In this document: positions 46,001 through 56,556 of the stretch, in pieces | How the letters are laid out: the number at the start of each line of letters is the position of its first letter | Numbering within the stretch: the stretch's first letter is position 1 | Source of the DNA: Neostapfia colusana | Taxonomy: Eukaryota; Streptophyta; Magnoliopsida; Poales; Poaceae | Direction of reading: 5' to 3' | Assembly (NCBI GenBank): GCA_030760725.1 | Contig: JASWHV010000009.1 | Coordinates: 98,212,780 to 98,276,779 of the forward strand | DNA: 64,000 bases | Program-made: the position numbers and the translations under genes | Notes under the pieces: model-generated | The model's database searches: none | What the model was told of the DNA's origin: nothing | The model's input: the letters and a program-made list of their open reading frames with translations, nothing else

Positions 46001-47830
46001 TCCCTCCTAGGCTCGTGTATTGTTATGAACTTTACTCTTGTGCCACTAGGGTGAGTTAGTTCCACCATTCTGGTCGAACAGTGGATGATTCCTTTATGTT
46101 TTGTCAACCAATCCATACCCAAAATAATATCTATCCCCTGTGAATCTATCACTATGAGGTTAGCAGTAAATACTACCCCATTAATGTCTAGGTTCACCTT
46201 GGGACACACTTGTCTTGTCCTTATTTCTCCACCCGGAGAGTTTACGGCTAGCATATGGTTCATTTGTGTTGTTGCTAGGTCATGCTTCTTAACAAACCCT
46301 TGGGCAATGAACGAGTGGGTAGCACCAGAATCAAACAGCAGGGTTGCAAGGTGTAAATTGGCAGGAAACTTACCAACTACCACGTCGGGTGCCTCTTGTG
46401 CTTCCTCCATAGTGACGTGGTTCACCCGTCCTCTCATTACATTCTGCTGTTGTGGCTGCGCGGGCTTCTTCTTTGGGCACTTATGGGCATAGTGCCCCAC
46501 TTCACCACAGTTAAAACATTGCACCCCAACCTTAGGTGCCTGGCCTTTATTGTCTTGGGGTTGGTTCGGGGGTCCTTGCACTGCTGGTCGAGGTGGATAT
46601 GCGGGGCGAGGCTGCTGTACAAACTGATGTTGCGGCTGTGCTGGTGCTGCCGGAGGCCTGTAGTTCAGGTTGTAGCCTTGTGGTGCTGAGTAGGGTACCG
46701 CAGCACGGTTCGTCTGCCCTGCAGGTTGCTGCATCAGACGTGGGCGGCTGTTGCTCCCTGAGGCTTGATGTGACCACCCGGCCTTCCTCTTATTCTCATT
46801 TTCCAAGGCCTTTAGCTTCCATTCTACCACAAACGCTCTGTCCACCATCTTTTGGAAGCTTTCATACTCATTTGAGGACATTGCACACTGCATTTCTGCG
46901 GTAAGTCCCTCCACGAAACAATCTTGCTGGTGCTGCCGGAGGCCTGTAGTTCAGGTTGTAGCCTTGTGGTGCTGAGTAGGGTACCGCAGCACGGTTCGTC
47001 TGCCCTGCAGGTTGCTGCATCAGACGTGGGCGGGTGTTGCTCCCTGAGGCTTGATGTGACCACCCGGCCTTCCTCTTATTCTCATTTTCCAAGGCCTTTA
47101 GCTTCCATTCTACCACAAACGCTCTGTCCACCATCTTTTGGAAGCTTTCATACTCATTTGAGGACATTGCACACTGCATTTCTGCGGTAAGTCCCTCCAC
47201 GAAACAATCTTGTTTATGCTCATCAGTCTCTATGTCCTGTGGGGCATAACGGGATAGTTGAGTAAATTTAGTGAGGTATTCCCTCACCGTCATGTTTCCC
47301 TGCTGCAGTCCCAAAAACTCCTTCCTCTTGTTTTTGAGTTCACCTCTTGGGATGTAATGGTTGCGGAAGCTACGCTTGAACTCTTCCCAAGTGATGTTCT
47401 CAGGGTCATGATGGGTGGCCACGTAGGCGGTCCACCAATCAGCAGCAGGTCCATGCAATTGATGAGAGGCAAACAGCACCCTCTCATACCCTTGGCACTG
47501 TATGATCCTCATCTTACTTTCAATGGTCTTCAGCCAATCATCTGCCTCTAGAGGTTCAGCAGCACTTGCAAACTTTGGAAGTTGAGTTCCTAGAAACTCA
47601 CTAAACCTTGGTTGGCGTGGTGCAGCTTGTAGAGGTGGAACTTGATGCAAGTTGGCCACCACTTGAGTCAAGTTCTGGATGAGCTGATTTTGATTCTCCA
47701 GCATTTGGTGGAGGGGATCAACTCCTTCACGGCGACCACCCCGGTCCGGGCCTCCAGAAAGATGAGGGTTGCATGCCTCATCGTTGTTGTTGGCGGGGTT
47801 GGCAGCACGTCGTTTTCCTCTTCCGGCCAT
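43076..47830 (-). pseudogene. Gy2 gag-pol polyprotein
   Basis: Starts at ATG 47830-47828, right after an acceptor-like TTCTGCCAG. Gag has a retrotransposon-gag core (WWTAYVATHHDPENITWEEF), then a zinc knuckle CFNCGEVGHYAHKC. Protease is LFDSGATHSFI, RT is FIDDILVFSK, RNase H is FTVYCDASGNGLG. Integrase has CDTC, MDFIVGLP and VSDRGTQF, then HPQTDRQTERTNQ and a C-terminal chromodomain-like WEREDEL. Damage: a 286-bp tandem duplication in gag (46639-47210) shifts the frame; stops at 45118-45120 (TGA), 44887-44889 (TGA for Arg CGA), 43597-43599 (TAA for CAA) and near 43412 (TGA for CGA). The family is probably Tekay/Del-like. Confidence 0.92.
46639..47210. repeat. 286-bp tandem duplication in Gy2 gag
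   Basis: 46639-46924 and 46925-47210 are direct copies. The difference I see is one base in a codon (Ser against Thr). 286 is not a multiple of three, so the second copy throws gag out of frame. Confidence 0.93.
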
Positions 47831-48129
47831 CTGGCAGAATCAACCAATGTTAATTTGAAAGCATTTAGTATCATCTTACTACTTTCATTTGTTTGTACTT
47901 TGAAGTGTTGAGGCTTTGTTATACTTTTCTGAGGGTTCATTTTTCACACAAAAATAAATGCAATATTATTTCATGTGGGTTCTCACACCAAAGCAAAACA
48001 ATCTAAAGACGAGGTTGTGGACAATTGCTCATGGCTTCCACAACTCACGTCACACACCAAGCATTAACACACCATTAACTTAACGACTCGACTATTCGAC
48101 ATCTTGCTAACTAAGGGAAGGACTCTACA

Positions 48130-48909
48130 CTACTCGTTTTCTTGAGCTGGCTCCTCGGGATCTTCCTCATCATTTCGGCTTCCTTCTGACTCTGCTTTGG
48201 GTGGGGAGGCTGCTGGTGGAGAAGTGCGACGACGCCTTATCGCCCGACGATCTGGGGAGTCAGGAGTCCATGTATCATTTGCGGTGACACATAATTCATT
48301 CCCATCTCCTCTTTCTCTCGCCCTCAGGCAGGCTCGCAGCAACGCCTCCGTTTCCTTCAGGGTGTCCCGAACATCCTGAAGCTCTTGCTGACACTCCTGC
48401 AGTCGAGTGCTGAGCATAGCAGCATCCTCCAAGCACAAGTCCATGTGCTCATAGGAAGTCCCTTGCTGCACTGGCGGGTACTTATACTCCGTTGTACCAC
48501 TCTCACGCTGGAGGACATACATGTACTCAGTCCTGTCCAGGTGGCGACGATAGATGTGACTCTGGCAGGTGATGGCCTCCCAGGTGACATCCTTCTCCGC
48601 ATCGACCTGTGTCGCTCGACAAGCTGGAGAGTGGTTGATCTTGAGCAGCTGATTTTTGTGTATAATCCTCATCTCTGAACTCCATTCTTCCCTCTTCTCA
48701 CGGATGGTCCTGGTGGAGTTATAGTGGATGATTAGCTTGCCCGTATTGCCGGCGGCTTCGAGCATACGTCGAAGACGGCGCAACAAGCCTCCTACTGCCA
48801 ATCCGTATGAAAGGTACGTCACCGGACGGCTCTCCTCTCTTTGGGCAAGGGCAACTACGGGAACTCTCCCTCCTGTGGACTTGCGAGCGGTGCGAATCAT
48901 GCGAACCAT
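48130..48909 (-). CDS. Gy2 extra ORF1 ahead of gag
   Basis: An intact 259-residue ORF between PBS and gag on the element strand. Its ATG follows TTTTTGTTTTAG directly, a strong splice acceptor. The first half is mixed alpha/beta in composition (TWEAITCQSHIYRRHLDRTE). Residues about 160-205 form a coiled coil (LSTRLQECQQELQDVRDTL). The tail is basic (RRAIRRRRT) then acidic (NDEEDPEEPAQENE). Gy3 has an ORF of the same position and layout. Additional ORFs are known in some plant gypsy elements, but I do not recognise this one, and its function is unknown. It remains open while the neighbouring gag-pol is broken. Confidence 0.75.
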   Translation of the reverse strand: MVRMIRTARKSTGGRVPVVALAQREESRPVTYLSYGLAVGGLLRRLRRMLEAAGNTGKLIIHYNSTRTIREKREEWSSEMRIIHKNQLLKINHSPACRATQVDAEKDVTWEAITCQSHIYRRHLDRTEYMYVLQRESGTTEYKYPPVQQGTSYEHMDLCLEDAAMLSTRLQECQQELQDVRDTLKETEALLRACLRARERGDGNELCVTANDTWTPDSPDRRAIRRRRTSPPAASPPKAESEGSRNDEEDPEEPAQENE

Positions 48910-49110
48910 CTAAAACAAAAAGAATTTAAACTTAGGTTAGATAAACTCTTAAACAAAAATCCTATTTTGAATGAAAGTTGGGGTAAGATGAAGAAAGTGA
49001 CTCATTAAATAACACTTTTCAACACACACCTTGTAAAATAGTTTTTAAGAAAATAGGGCCCTTAAATACGTCCATTTCTACCTAGGTCCACGTTCCTACG
49101 GGCAACCTTG

Positions 49111-49122
49111 GCTCTGATACCA
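49111..49122 (-). promoter_or_regulatory. Gy2 primer-binding site
   Basis: GCTCTGATACCA on the plus strand, complement of TGGTATCAGAGC, four bases from the LTR at 49127. Confidence 0.95.
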
Positions 49123-49126
49123 CTTC

Positions 49127-49734
49127 TGTCACACCCGGTTTTTCCGAAGAACAACCAAGTGAATATCACATGTATGCCAGGTTTATTTTCTCATACATGT
49201 GATGACAAATGGTGAAGCATCATTTATTACAAGCCAGGTGTCGAATATAAATAAGTCTTACATAGCAAATGTCTCGATAGACAATAATAAGTTCATCACA
49301 AGTAAATAAACTAGCAGCGGAATATTATTCTTGAGGGCTCCGTCACAGGCGTTGCCCGGGGGTCTCCATGAACCTAGAAACCTTCTTCAGGTCCAAAGTC
49401 TTGGTCATTATACACCACCTCATTATCTTGACCTGAGCAGCAATATAAACCAACAAATATGCAAGGTTGAGTACCGATGGTACTCAGCAAGTGTGGGAAA
49501 GTTATGTCATGCATGGCTAGAACAAGAGAAGGTTGAACTCATGGTTAAAGCACTATGCAAGTAATACCTATCACCTTAGCTTATTAAGCACCTACATTAC
49601 TACACAGGTGAAATGGTCCCAAACTCCCATCCCATCATCATAATCAAATAACCATAACCTCATTCCCAATGTTAAGCTCCCCGCTTAACATCCACGACTT
49701 CCTAAGTCATCCATCCTCTAATCATGAATAAGTC
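49127..49734 (-). repeat. Gy2 5' LTR, first part before Gy3
   Basis: Matches 39601-40210 closely, then stops at GAATAAGTC where Gy3 begins. The 3' LTR continues AAGTCCAAGCC at this point, so the Gy3 duplication should be AAGTC. The exon 3 copy is at 49374-49432. Confidence 0.93.
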
Positions 49735-51035
49735 TGTAAGGGTCTCAGTTTTTGACACACATTTGCAGTGTTCATCACCACACCACACACCTCATTTGAG
49801 GAAGGATCATGAACACAAATGAAGAGCAAGTAACAATTATCAACATGCTCATTAGAAAACAAACTCACATATTGCAAAAGTGGTATTTCCCATATGTGAT
49901 ATAGATGGCTGGACATATGAAAACTCCTACACTTTACTAAGGATGTCCATGCCAAGTTTCACCCAAATTCAAAACCCTTTTGAGGTCATTTTGGGTATAG
50001 ATAGAAAGAGGGCAGTTTGAAACCACATTCAAATTCAAACTGTTTTTATCCCATGAATTTAAAAGTGGGAGGCATATTCTTATTCAGCACATTTTTGTGA
50101 GCTCACACACCAATTTTCACTCCATTTGGAGTTGATCTTGACATGAGCTAAAAGGGACGAATTCAAACTTTATATGAATTCAAAACTTAACTTGTGCTGA
50201 GATTCACTCAGACCAAACCCAATTTGAATTCTAATCAATTCAAATGGCTCAGGGGTGAATAATTTGAATCACCAGGGGTATTATGGGGCTCACTGTTTAC
50301 AACAGTGATTAGGAGTAAATTTCAGAGGTTAAAACCCCGGGTGGGACCCACATGTCATAGAGGGAAGAAGGAGAAACTTGCAACCAAAGTCAGAGTCTCG
50401 GTGGGAAATTCCACCGAGCAGCTGTCGGCTGTGCCACCGAGCAGCTACCGGCGCCACCAGCTGCTTCCCTCTCCGCGCGCTGGCACCCAGGGCGGCTTGC
50501 TCGCGCCCCATGCGACCGGCACCGCCTCCACTGAGCAGGAGTCGGCCAGCTTTATCTTCTCGCGGGCAAAACCGAGCAGCGGCATTGTTTCTCGCCGCAG
50601 CTCTCTGCTCAATCGGGAAAACCAGCAAAACAATCTCCTTCGTTCCTAAGCTGCTAGACAGCCACCGGAGGTCGCGCACCACCCTCCCAACGCCTGGACC
50701 ACCGGGTTTCGGCCCCTGTTCCCGTGACCAACGACGACCGCCGCAGTTTAGCTGAAGGACGGCGATCGGTCTCACGCGGGCAGCACGCTGCAACCACTTC
50801 CACGGCCGAGCAAGGGCGGCAACAGGAGCGCACGGACTCCGCACTGCTTCCACCTGAAGCTCAAGCCACGCCGTGAACTCTCGCCGGCGAATTCTCAGTT
50901 TTTGCTCCGGCAACCTTAAATTGAGCTTCCGGTACGGTTTCTTTAAATTCACGCTCTATGATCTTTCGGAGGTCATCAAATCCTGCACATAGACGCTGGA
51001 CTAGCCGGCGATCAAGTTCTTTTCTGCATCCGTGG

Positions 51036-51042
51036 TATAAAA
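51036..51042 (+). promoter_or_regulatory. TATA box upstream of Gy3 LTR mini-ORF
   Basis: GGTATAAAACTG, 49 bp before the ATG at 51085. It is a good candidate for the LTR promoter, which would put the start site near 51067. The 3' LTR has TGTAAAA at 62480-62486. Confidence 0.5.
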
Positions 51043-51084
51043 CTGTCTAGGAGTAACGAATTTCGAGCTCGATCGAGGGCGGTC

Positions 51085-53620
51085 ATGGCGAGCACGATCG
51101 GTCACACGGTGCCGACCAACTTGCCGTCATCCCTGAACCCTTTTGGACACCTTGTCGAGCTTCCTAGAGGTACACTGATGCTGTAGGACCGTTTGTTCGA
51201 GGTGTTGGCGGGTTAGAACCCACGGTCGACGGCGCCGAACCTCAACCGGGGCCGCGGCACGTCGCCGAGCTATTTCCGGTCACCCCCAGCCCGACCTGAC
51301 ACCACCGACGTGTTCCTCAACGTCGACAGCCCCCTGGCGGCGAGTTTCAGACCATGGGAGGTCCGGCAGCGGCGAGCCGGCGAGCCCCGAGTCTGCTCCG
51401 GCGAGGTCGGCGGCGCGGGCGTGAGAGAACGGCGGGAGGAAGAAGAAGCCGGCTGGCCCACGTGTCAACGGCTGAAGGATTTAAATCGGGATCGGGTATG
51501 GCCGGGGATCGGCCGTGCTGGCGCGCAATACCCTGTGAGCTCCGGTGTGCCGGACACCTTCGCGCTCAACACGTGTGGTATCCCCGGTGTGCCAGACACC
51601 TCCGCGCTCGACACGTGTCCCCGCGGGCCCTGAGAGTTTAAACTTTTCCCCGATTTTCAGAATCCTTCCAAACTTCAAATCCTCATAACTTTGGCTAGAA
51701 AGCTCCAAATTGAGTGAACCAAATTTTGCTGGATTCAGCTCTCTGAGTACTTTCCATCATATCAAGTTTCACTTCATGAAATTCTGTAATTCTCCAGAAT
51801 TAAATCCTCAAAATTTAAACTGTTAGGAATTTTAACTGGAGAATCCTTTGGAGGAAAATCCTGAAATTTTGCTGGGATGTTCACCAAAATATCCCTGAAC
51901 TACCATAAATATTTCAGATCCATTTGAGCTCATTAGATCCACCTAACGGTGTGATTAGTGAAACTGTTCCAGAGAAAATAGAAAATGTTCAGAAACATTT
52001 TCTGAATTTTCTCTGAAATTGTTTAGCTCATATCTTTAGCTAGGAACCTTCCAAATTAAGTGAGACCAATTCCATTAGAACCCTCTGAAAAGCTAGTTTT
52101 CAGAAAGGCATAGTTTGTTTCATGGAAATCCTTAGAACACCCTAAAAGCCTTCAATTTAGGTCAAGTACATAATTAATTGTGGAGGGCTCAAATGAGCTT
52201 TCTGCAACTAAAACTTGACCAAGTCTCTGTTTAGGTTGTAACCAATCCACAATAAAAGTTTCACATTCATTAGGTCTGTCCAGCAAAGGTTATAGACTTC
52301 ACAACTTCAGACTTAATACAAATGCATTAAATTAATACATGCATTGTTTCTATCATGTAGTCGCTAAGGTCGAGGAGGAACCCGAAGTCCTAGACTTCGT
52401 TACTCCGGAGGAACAGCTAGCCTACGACCAAGAGCAGTAAGGCAAGCTCCGGTTTGCATTAACCTTTTTACAAATTTTTATTGTTTTGAGCACATACTTG
52501 TTTCCTTTATTCTGTGCATTAGAGTCTTGTTTGGAAGCCCCACTGCATAGCCAACAGAACCATGGGTTGGGTTTAGGATTGCAAACCCCGTTAGCTACTG
52601 CATTGCTAGGATAGAGTAGGATTCGGTACAAGTCGAGTAGTTGGAACTACTCGCGAGAATAGGCTAGAGGCACATTGCTCGGGTAGAGATAGCACATGAT
52701 ACACATGGCAAGAAAATGAGACCGAGCGGAGAGTAAGGGCAGCAGGACTTTGGGGCCTGTGTGCTGTAGCTCCGCTTGTGTCGATTGAGGACCGAGCCGT
52801 GTGCGGGCCTGTTGAACAAGCTAGAACAGTACCAAAGACCTACCGGCTATATGGGAACCGGGAAACTGATGTAACTCGGGTAGCTGGTTATTGAGGCATT
52901 GCCCGTCGTTCAGAGGGTAGGTTGAGAGCTTGAGGTGTAAATCGGCTGGCGGCACGGAGATGCGCGTGCAGAGACCTCTTGCTCGGGACGATGGGACCGG
53001 TTCAATATTTGGCTAACGGGTGAAAGGTAGTCGCGTACGGCGTCCGTGATGGTTGTTGTAGGCAACATCGAGTACGGGCTTACGTGACGGGTTGTTCGGG
53101 TAACCCTGCAGGTGTAAATCGATTATAATCGCCGTCCCTCGCGGTCAGTGAGTACCACTTGTTCACTGTACCGTGACGTAGAAAGAACAGGCTAGTTACA
53201 TGTTAAAATGTTGCTGATTGAAAGCTGGACATTGATTGTTAATGATATGCTGTAGCTTAGAGCTAACTAAAGTTCTTTTCAACTTTGGGCAAAGTACATG
53301 AGAGAAATGCGTTTCTTGTTTGATTGCGGCTCTCTCATGTGCCTTAGCGTAAGGTTCTCCACAACCTGCTGCTAAAACTTGAAAGTAAGGTTCTACTAAT
53401 TAGGCGAGTCCCTGCAACTGATTTTTACCTCATGTAACCCATTACCCTCATGTAGAAGTTCCATGTTTAGGTGAGACGGGTCAGACTTGCTGAGCCTTCA
53501 TTCTCACTGCTTGTGTTTGAAGCTTTTGCAGGGTTCTATGAGGAAGGGACTCCCGAAGAGGAGACGGAACCCCAGGAGGGGAACCCCGTAGAGTGGGAGT
53601 CATACACGCCACAGAGTTAG
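51085..53620 (+). CDS. Gy3 LTR mini-ORF, three exons
   Basis: Exon 1, 51085-51169: ATGGCG, 28 codons plus one base, donor AGAG|GTAC. Exon 2, 52361-52441: acceptor ATCATGTAG, 2 + 26 codons + 1, donor AAG|GCAAGC (GC type). Exon 3, 53532-53620: acceptor CTTTTGCAG, 2 + 29 codons, stop TAG. The total of 255 nt joins in frame through two phase-1 introns (1191 and 1090 bp), for about 84 residues. Exons 2 and 3 are acidic (VEEEPEVLDFVTPEE; GTPEEETEPQEG). In this LTR copy the last full codon of exon 2 is TAA (52438-52440); the 3' LTR copy has CAA there and stays open. Function unknown. Support: matching exons in Gy1 and Gy2. It could still be chance in AT/GC-structured LTR DNA. Confidence 0.5.
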
Positions 53621-53852
53621 TGTGCATGTGTGCTAGCAAGGACACGTTCAAGGGCTGAACGTGCACTTGATGCTTAGTCTACGCCCGCGAGTGTAGACTG
53701 AACTTATTTTGATGTAAACATGTTCATAACTTGTTTATGTAATAAAATTTCGCTTCCGCTTTGTACCTTTGACGTGTTTTATACGGTGTTGTGCAACGCA
53801 GCACCCCTCAGCGTGATCCTGGCTCGACAGGACCAAGGGGGTCGTGTCAGCG

Positions 53853-53864
53853 TGGTATCAGAGC
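53853..53864 (+). promoter_or_regulatory. Gy3 primer-binding site
   Basis: TGGTATCAGAGC, three bases after the LTR. Confidence 0.96.
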
Positions 53865-55347
53865 TCGCTTGAGGTTTAACACAGTACAAAGGTCTTCTTT
53901 TTCAAAAATCCAGTGAGGAACGAGTTAGTAGCCCGTATAAGGATGTTATTAGCATATAGAAAGTGGCATATTAACCTATTTGTTATGTCGGAAAATTGTG
54001 CATCTCGGGACATTCATGTCTTGGGGGGTGCACGTAAGCGCTGTCCACCAGTGCGCACAAGCTGAAGGGTGGAGCCCCACGGGTGGAAGGTAACCCGACC
54101 CGCTTTGATATCCTCTACGACTCTTCATGTCGTTTGGGGTATTCGAGCAACGTCTGTCCCTGGCGTGCGTGGTGCAACTTGGGAGACCCCGTCACATGGT
54201 CTAAAACGTGAACACGTAACTCAAGGCGTGGTTGGCTTGAGAACATCCGGGCGAGTGATGACGGCCGGGTGTACTAACTGTATGGATTCCGGGCTCGGTG
54301 TGCAGCTGAGTCTGATGATTGTTTGAGATTCTGCAGGTAGCCTGACCACGAAACGGTAGACGTGTAGCATCCGTGTTCGAGTGACGAGTAGTGCCACTGA
54401 ACTAACGAAGCCGGCTAAGTCCAGTATAGGTTTTTCTTTTTGAGGATGTAGTACCGACATAATCTGGTGACGCATCGACGTCACACCCAACTAAATGAAC
54501 AAATTCATTTAAAAACTTGAAGGTTTTGATAAATAGTAGTAAAACTTGATGTAACTCCTTCCCTTGAACAAGATATTCGAAGTTAACAAGTTTTCAACTT
54601 ATAGGTTGTTAAGGACAGAGCACTCTGTTTTTAGCTGAATCAAGGCTGAAGTTAATCAGAGGTTAGAGGTTGAGTTCTTTCGAGGTTGGGGTCGTATGAT
54701 ACATTTCTGGAAATCTTTGGAAGAGCTTTACAACTTTTCTGTTGAGGTCCAGAGGTGTTTCATCCCTTAACCACTCGAAAAATGCAGTAGAGTTGAAACT
54801 GTCCAGAAAACAGGACAGAGTAAAGACTCTCTGTAGACTCTCTGTAAATTAAGAATAACTTCCTGCATAAAAATCCAAAAATGTAAAATGAGGTAGTTAT
54901 GGAAAGCTTATGAGATGGGTTACAACTTTGTAACAGAAAGTTTTGTCAGATTAGGAACAGAATTAATTGGGATTCTTGGATCAAATCAGTACCTAAGGCA
55001 GGGAGGTGCTGTCCAATTGTTTCCAGAAATCCTGTTAACTTTGACATCTCATAACTTTTGAACCAGGACAAATCATAGGACAAGAAAATACTGGCTGGAA
55101 AGCTATTGAAGTTAGCTTTAACTTTGATGTTGAGCTCCAGAATTAGTTTTGCCTTTCACATGGACTAAATCAGGTTGAAATGGAAACTGGTCAGGGCTGT
55201 CATGGGAACAGCAGATCAGCAGTCAAATTTGTTTAAAATTTGAACTATGTTTCCAAGTTTTATGGGTTCAATGACATGTCTTATGTTATAAATCAATGGT
55301 TTACTGTTTAAATAAATATTTGACATTTCTCAAATATATTTTTACAG
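53865..55347 (+). other. Gy3 untranslated leader
   Basis: 1.48 kb without a credible gene. It shares segments with the Gy1 leader (54360-54490, 54616-54631). It ends in AATATATTTTTACAG, an acceptor-like sequence abutting the ORF1 ATG. Confidence 0.7.
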
Positions 55348-56292
55348 ATGGCAGCAGATAAACAGTTGGAGAACGGGTGGGTAGTTTCCCACTGTTCTGA
55401 CCGTAGCGGCTACCCGGAAGCGTTGTGGCAAATGCTCCAATATTTCGGGTACAATCAGATGCCGCAGTACTTCGCCAAGGAAGATGGCGAAGGGGGGAAC
55501 AAGACGTGGACAATCCATGTCGAGGTTCCTGCAGGACCTACGCCGCAAGGTTGGGTGCCATTCACCGTCACGGTGAGAGGAAGACAACCGGAAGGGATGT
55601 GGCAAGTGGCAGCCCGTGACACTATGTCACGTTTCTGCCAACTACACGTGCAGGCTATGGAGGGTACTCCATACGCACTCGTTCCGGTGGAGGGACGAGC
55701 TCAGCATGTGTGGGAAGAGAGGTACCTGGAAGCAACGGACCCGAGTTGCCCAAGGTACAACCCCGCGGAGGCAAATCTCAGCCTCCAGATGAGGGCGGGA
55801 AACGCCGTGATGGACAGCCAAGCTGTTCATACGGAGCATCTCGCCACAAAGCTCAAGGAGAGCACAAGCCGTGGAGATCATTTCGAGAGTGCTCACAGCG
55901 CACTCCGCAATGTGCTCCTTCCGACGATCAAGCGACTGAATGAACAGCACAATCAGTTGCATCGTCTGAAGAAGGCAAAGAGAAAAAGCCGTGTCGACAT
56001 CGCAGCGTTACAAGAACTGGTGCAGACCCTAACCCAGCAAAATGAGGACCTTGCTCAAGAGCGGGACGATGCTATTGAGGAAGGACAAGGCTGGGAAGAG
56101 GACTACAACCAGGCTATGGACGAGGTGCATGCATTGCAGGACCTCGTACCTCCAGTGTTAGGCGTACCGGTGGTCTTGGGTCTTCCAGCAATGGGAGAAC
56201 CCGGAATGGGAGAAGAGGTGGTAGATCCAGAGCCACCAGCAGAGGTACAGGAGCGGGACGACCCACAGGAGGTCGAGTTCTACTCCGAGTAG
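55348..56292 (+). CDS. Gy3 extra ORF1 ahead of gag
   Basis: An intact ORF of 314 residues, sense strand, between leader and gag. The N-terminal half looks globular (SGYPEALWQMLQYFGY; GMWQVAARDTMSRFCQLH), with a Trp/Tyr-rich pattern reminiscent of plant double-strand-RNA-binding-like folds (weak inference). Residues about 190-275 are a long coiled coil with a basic patch (RLKKAKRKSR). The tail is acidic and Pro-rich and ends VEFYSE. Its ATG directly follows TTTTTACAG. Gy2 ORF1 shares the plan but little sequence. There is no zinc knuckle, so it is not gag. It may be an RNA-binding or assembly accessory protein; unproven. Confidence 0.78.
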   Translation: MAADKQLENGWVVSHCSDRSGYPEALWQMLQYFGYNQMPQYFAKEDGEGGNKTWTIHVEVPAGPTPQGWVPFTVTVRGRQPEGMWQVAARDTMSRFCQLHVQAMEGTPYALVPVEGRAQHVWEERYLEATDPSCPRYNPAEANLSLQMRAGNAVMDSQAVHTEHLATKLKESTSRGDHFESAHSALRNVLLPTIKRLNEQHNQLHRLKKAKRKSRVDIAALQELVQTLTQQNEDLAQERDDAIEEGQGWEEDYNQAMDEVHALQDLVPPVLGVPVVLGLPAMGEPGMGEEVVDPEPPAEVQERDDPQEVEFYSE

Positions 56293-56556
56293 GGGGTTAC
56301 GGTTGCCAAGTAGGGCAGCCATAACCCAACTTTTGTAATCGGTGACATGTCGTGTAGACAGTAGCGTATGTATAGGTAGTGACGACATGAGCACGACTTC
56401 TCGGAGACCCGAGAATAATGTATCTTGTATAAAGTTTATGCTTTATCAATATATGTGAATGTTGTGCAAATTAATCATGTGTCACTTCCATACCTACTGT
56501 TGCTTATGGAATTTTAAGTAAGACATGTGCTAATTGCTGCTGTTTTGAATTTCAGA

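Larger units (their letters stand above)
39601..49734 (-). mobile_element. Gy2, Ty3/gypsy chromodomain element (continues past window)
   Basis: Minus-strand element. 3' LTR 39601-43030, PPT, gag-pol 43076-47830, extra ORF1 48130-48909, PBS 49111-49122, then the 5' LTR from 49127, interrupted at 49734 by Gy3. It is inserted in Sire2 gag. Confidence 0.93.
49735..53849 (+). repeat. Gy3 5' LTR
   Basis: TGTAAGGG...GTGTCA. GC-rich at 50380-51640, AT-rich elsewhere. A poly(A) signal AATAAA lies at 53741-53746 near the LTR end. It contains the three-exon mini-ORF described separately. Confidence 0.95.

Noticed and set aside
50329..50952. 207-codon minus-strand ORF in the Gy3 LTR, repeated in the 3' LTR
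   Set aside because: It lies in GC-rich LTR DNA antisense to the element, the repeat copy is broken by a one-base indel, and it has no recognisable domain.
52633..53849. tRNA or rRNA gene in the structured LTR end
   Set aside because: I could not fold a cloverleaf with the needed box sequences, and there is no rRNA similarity.
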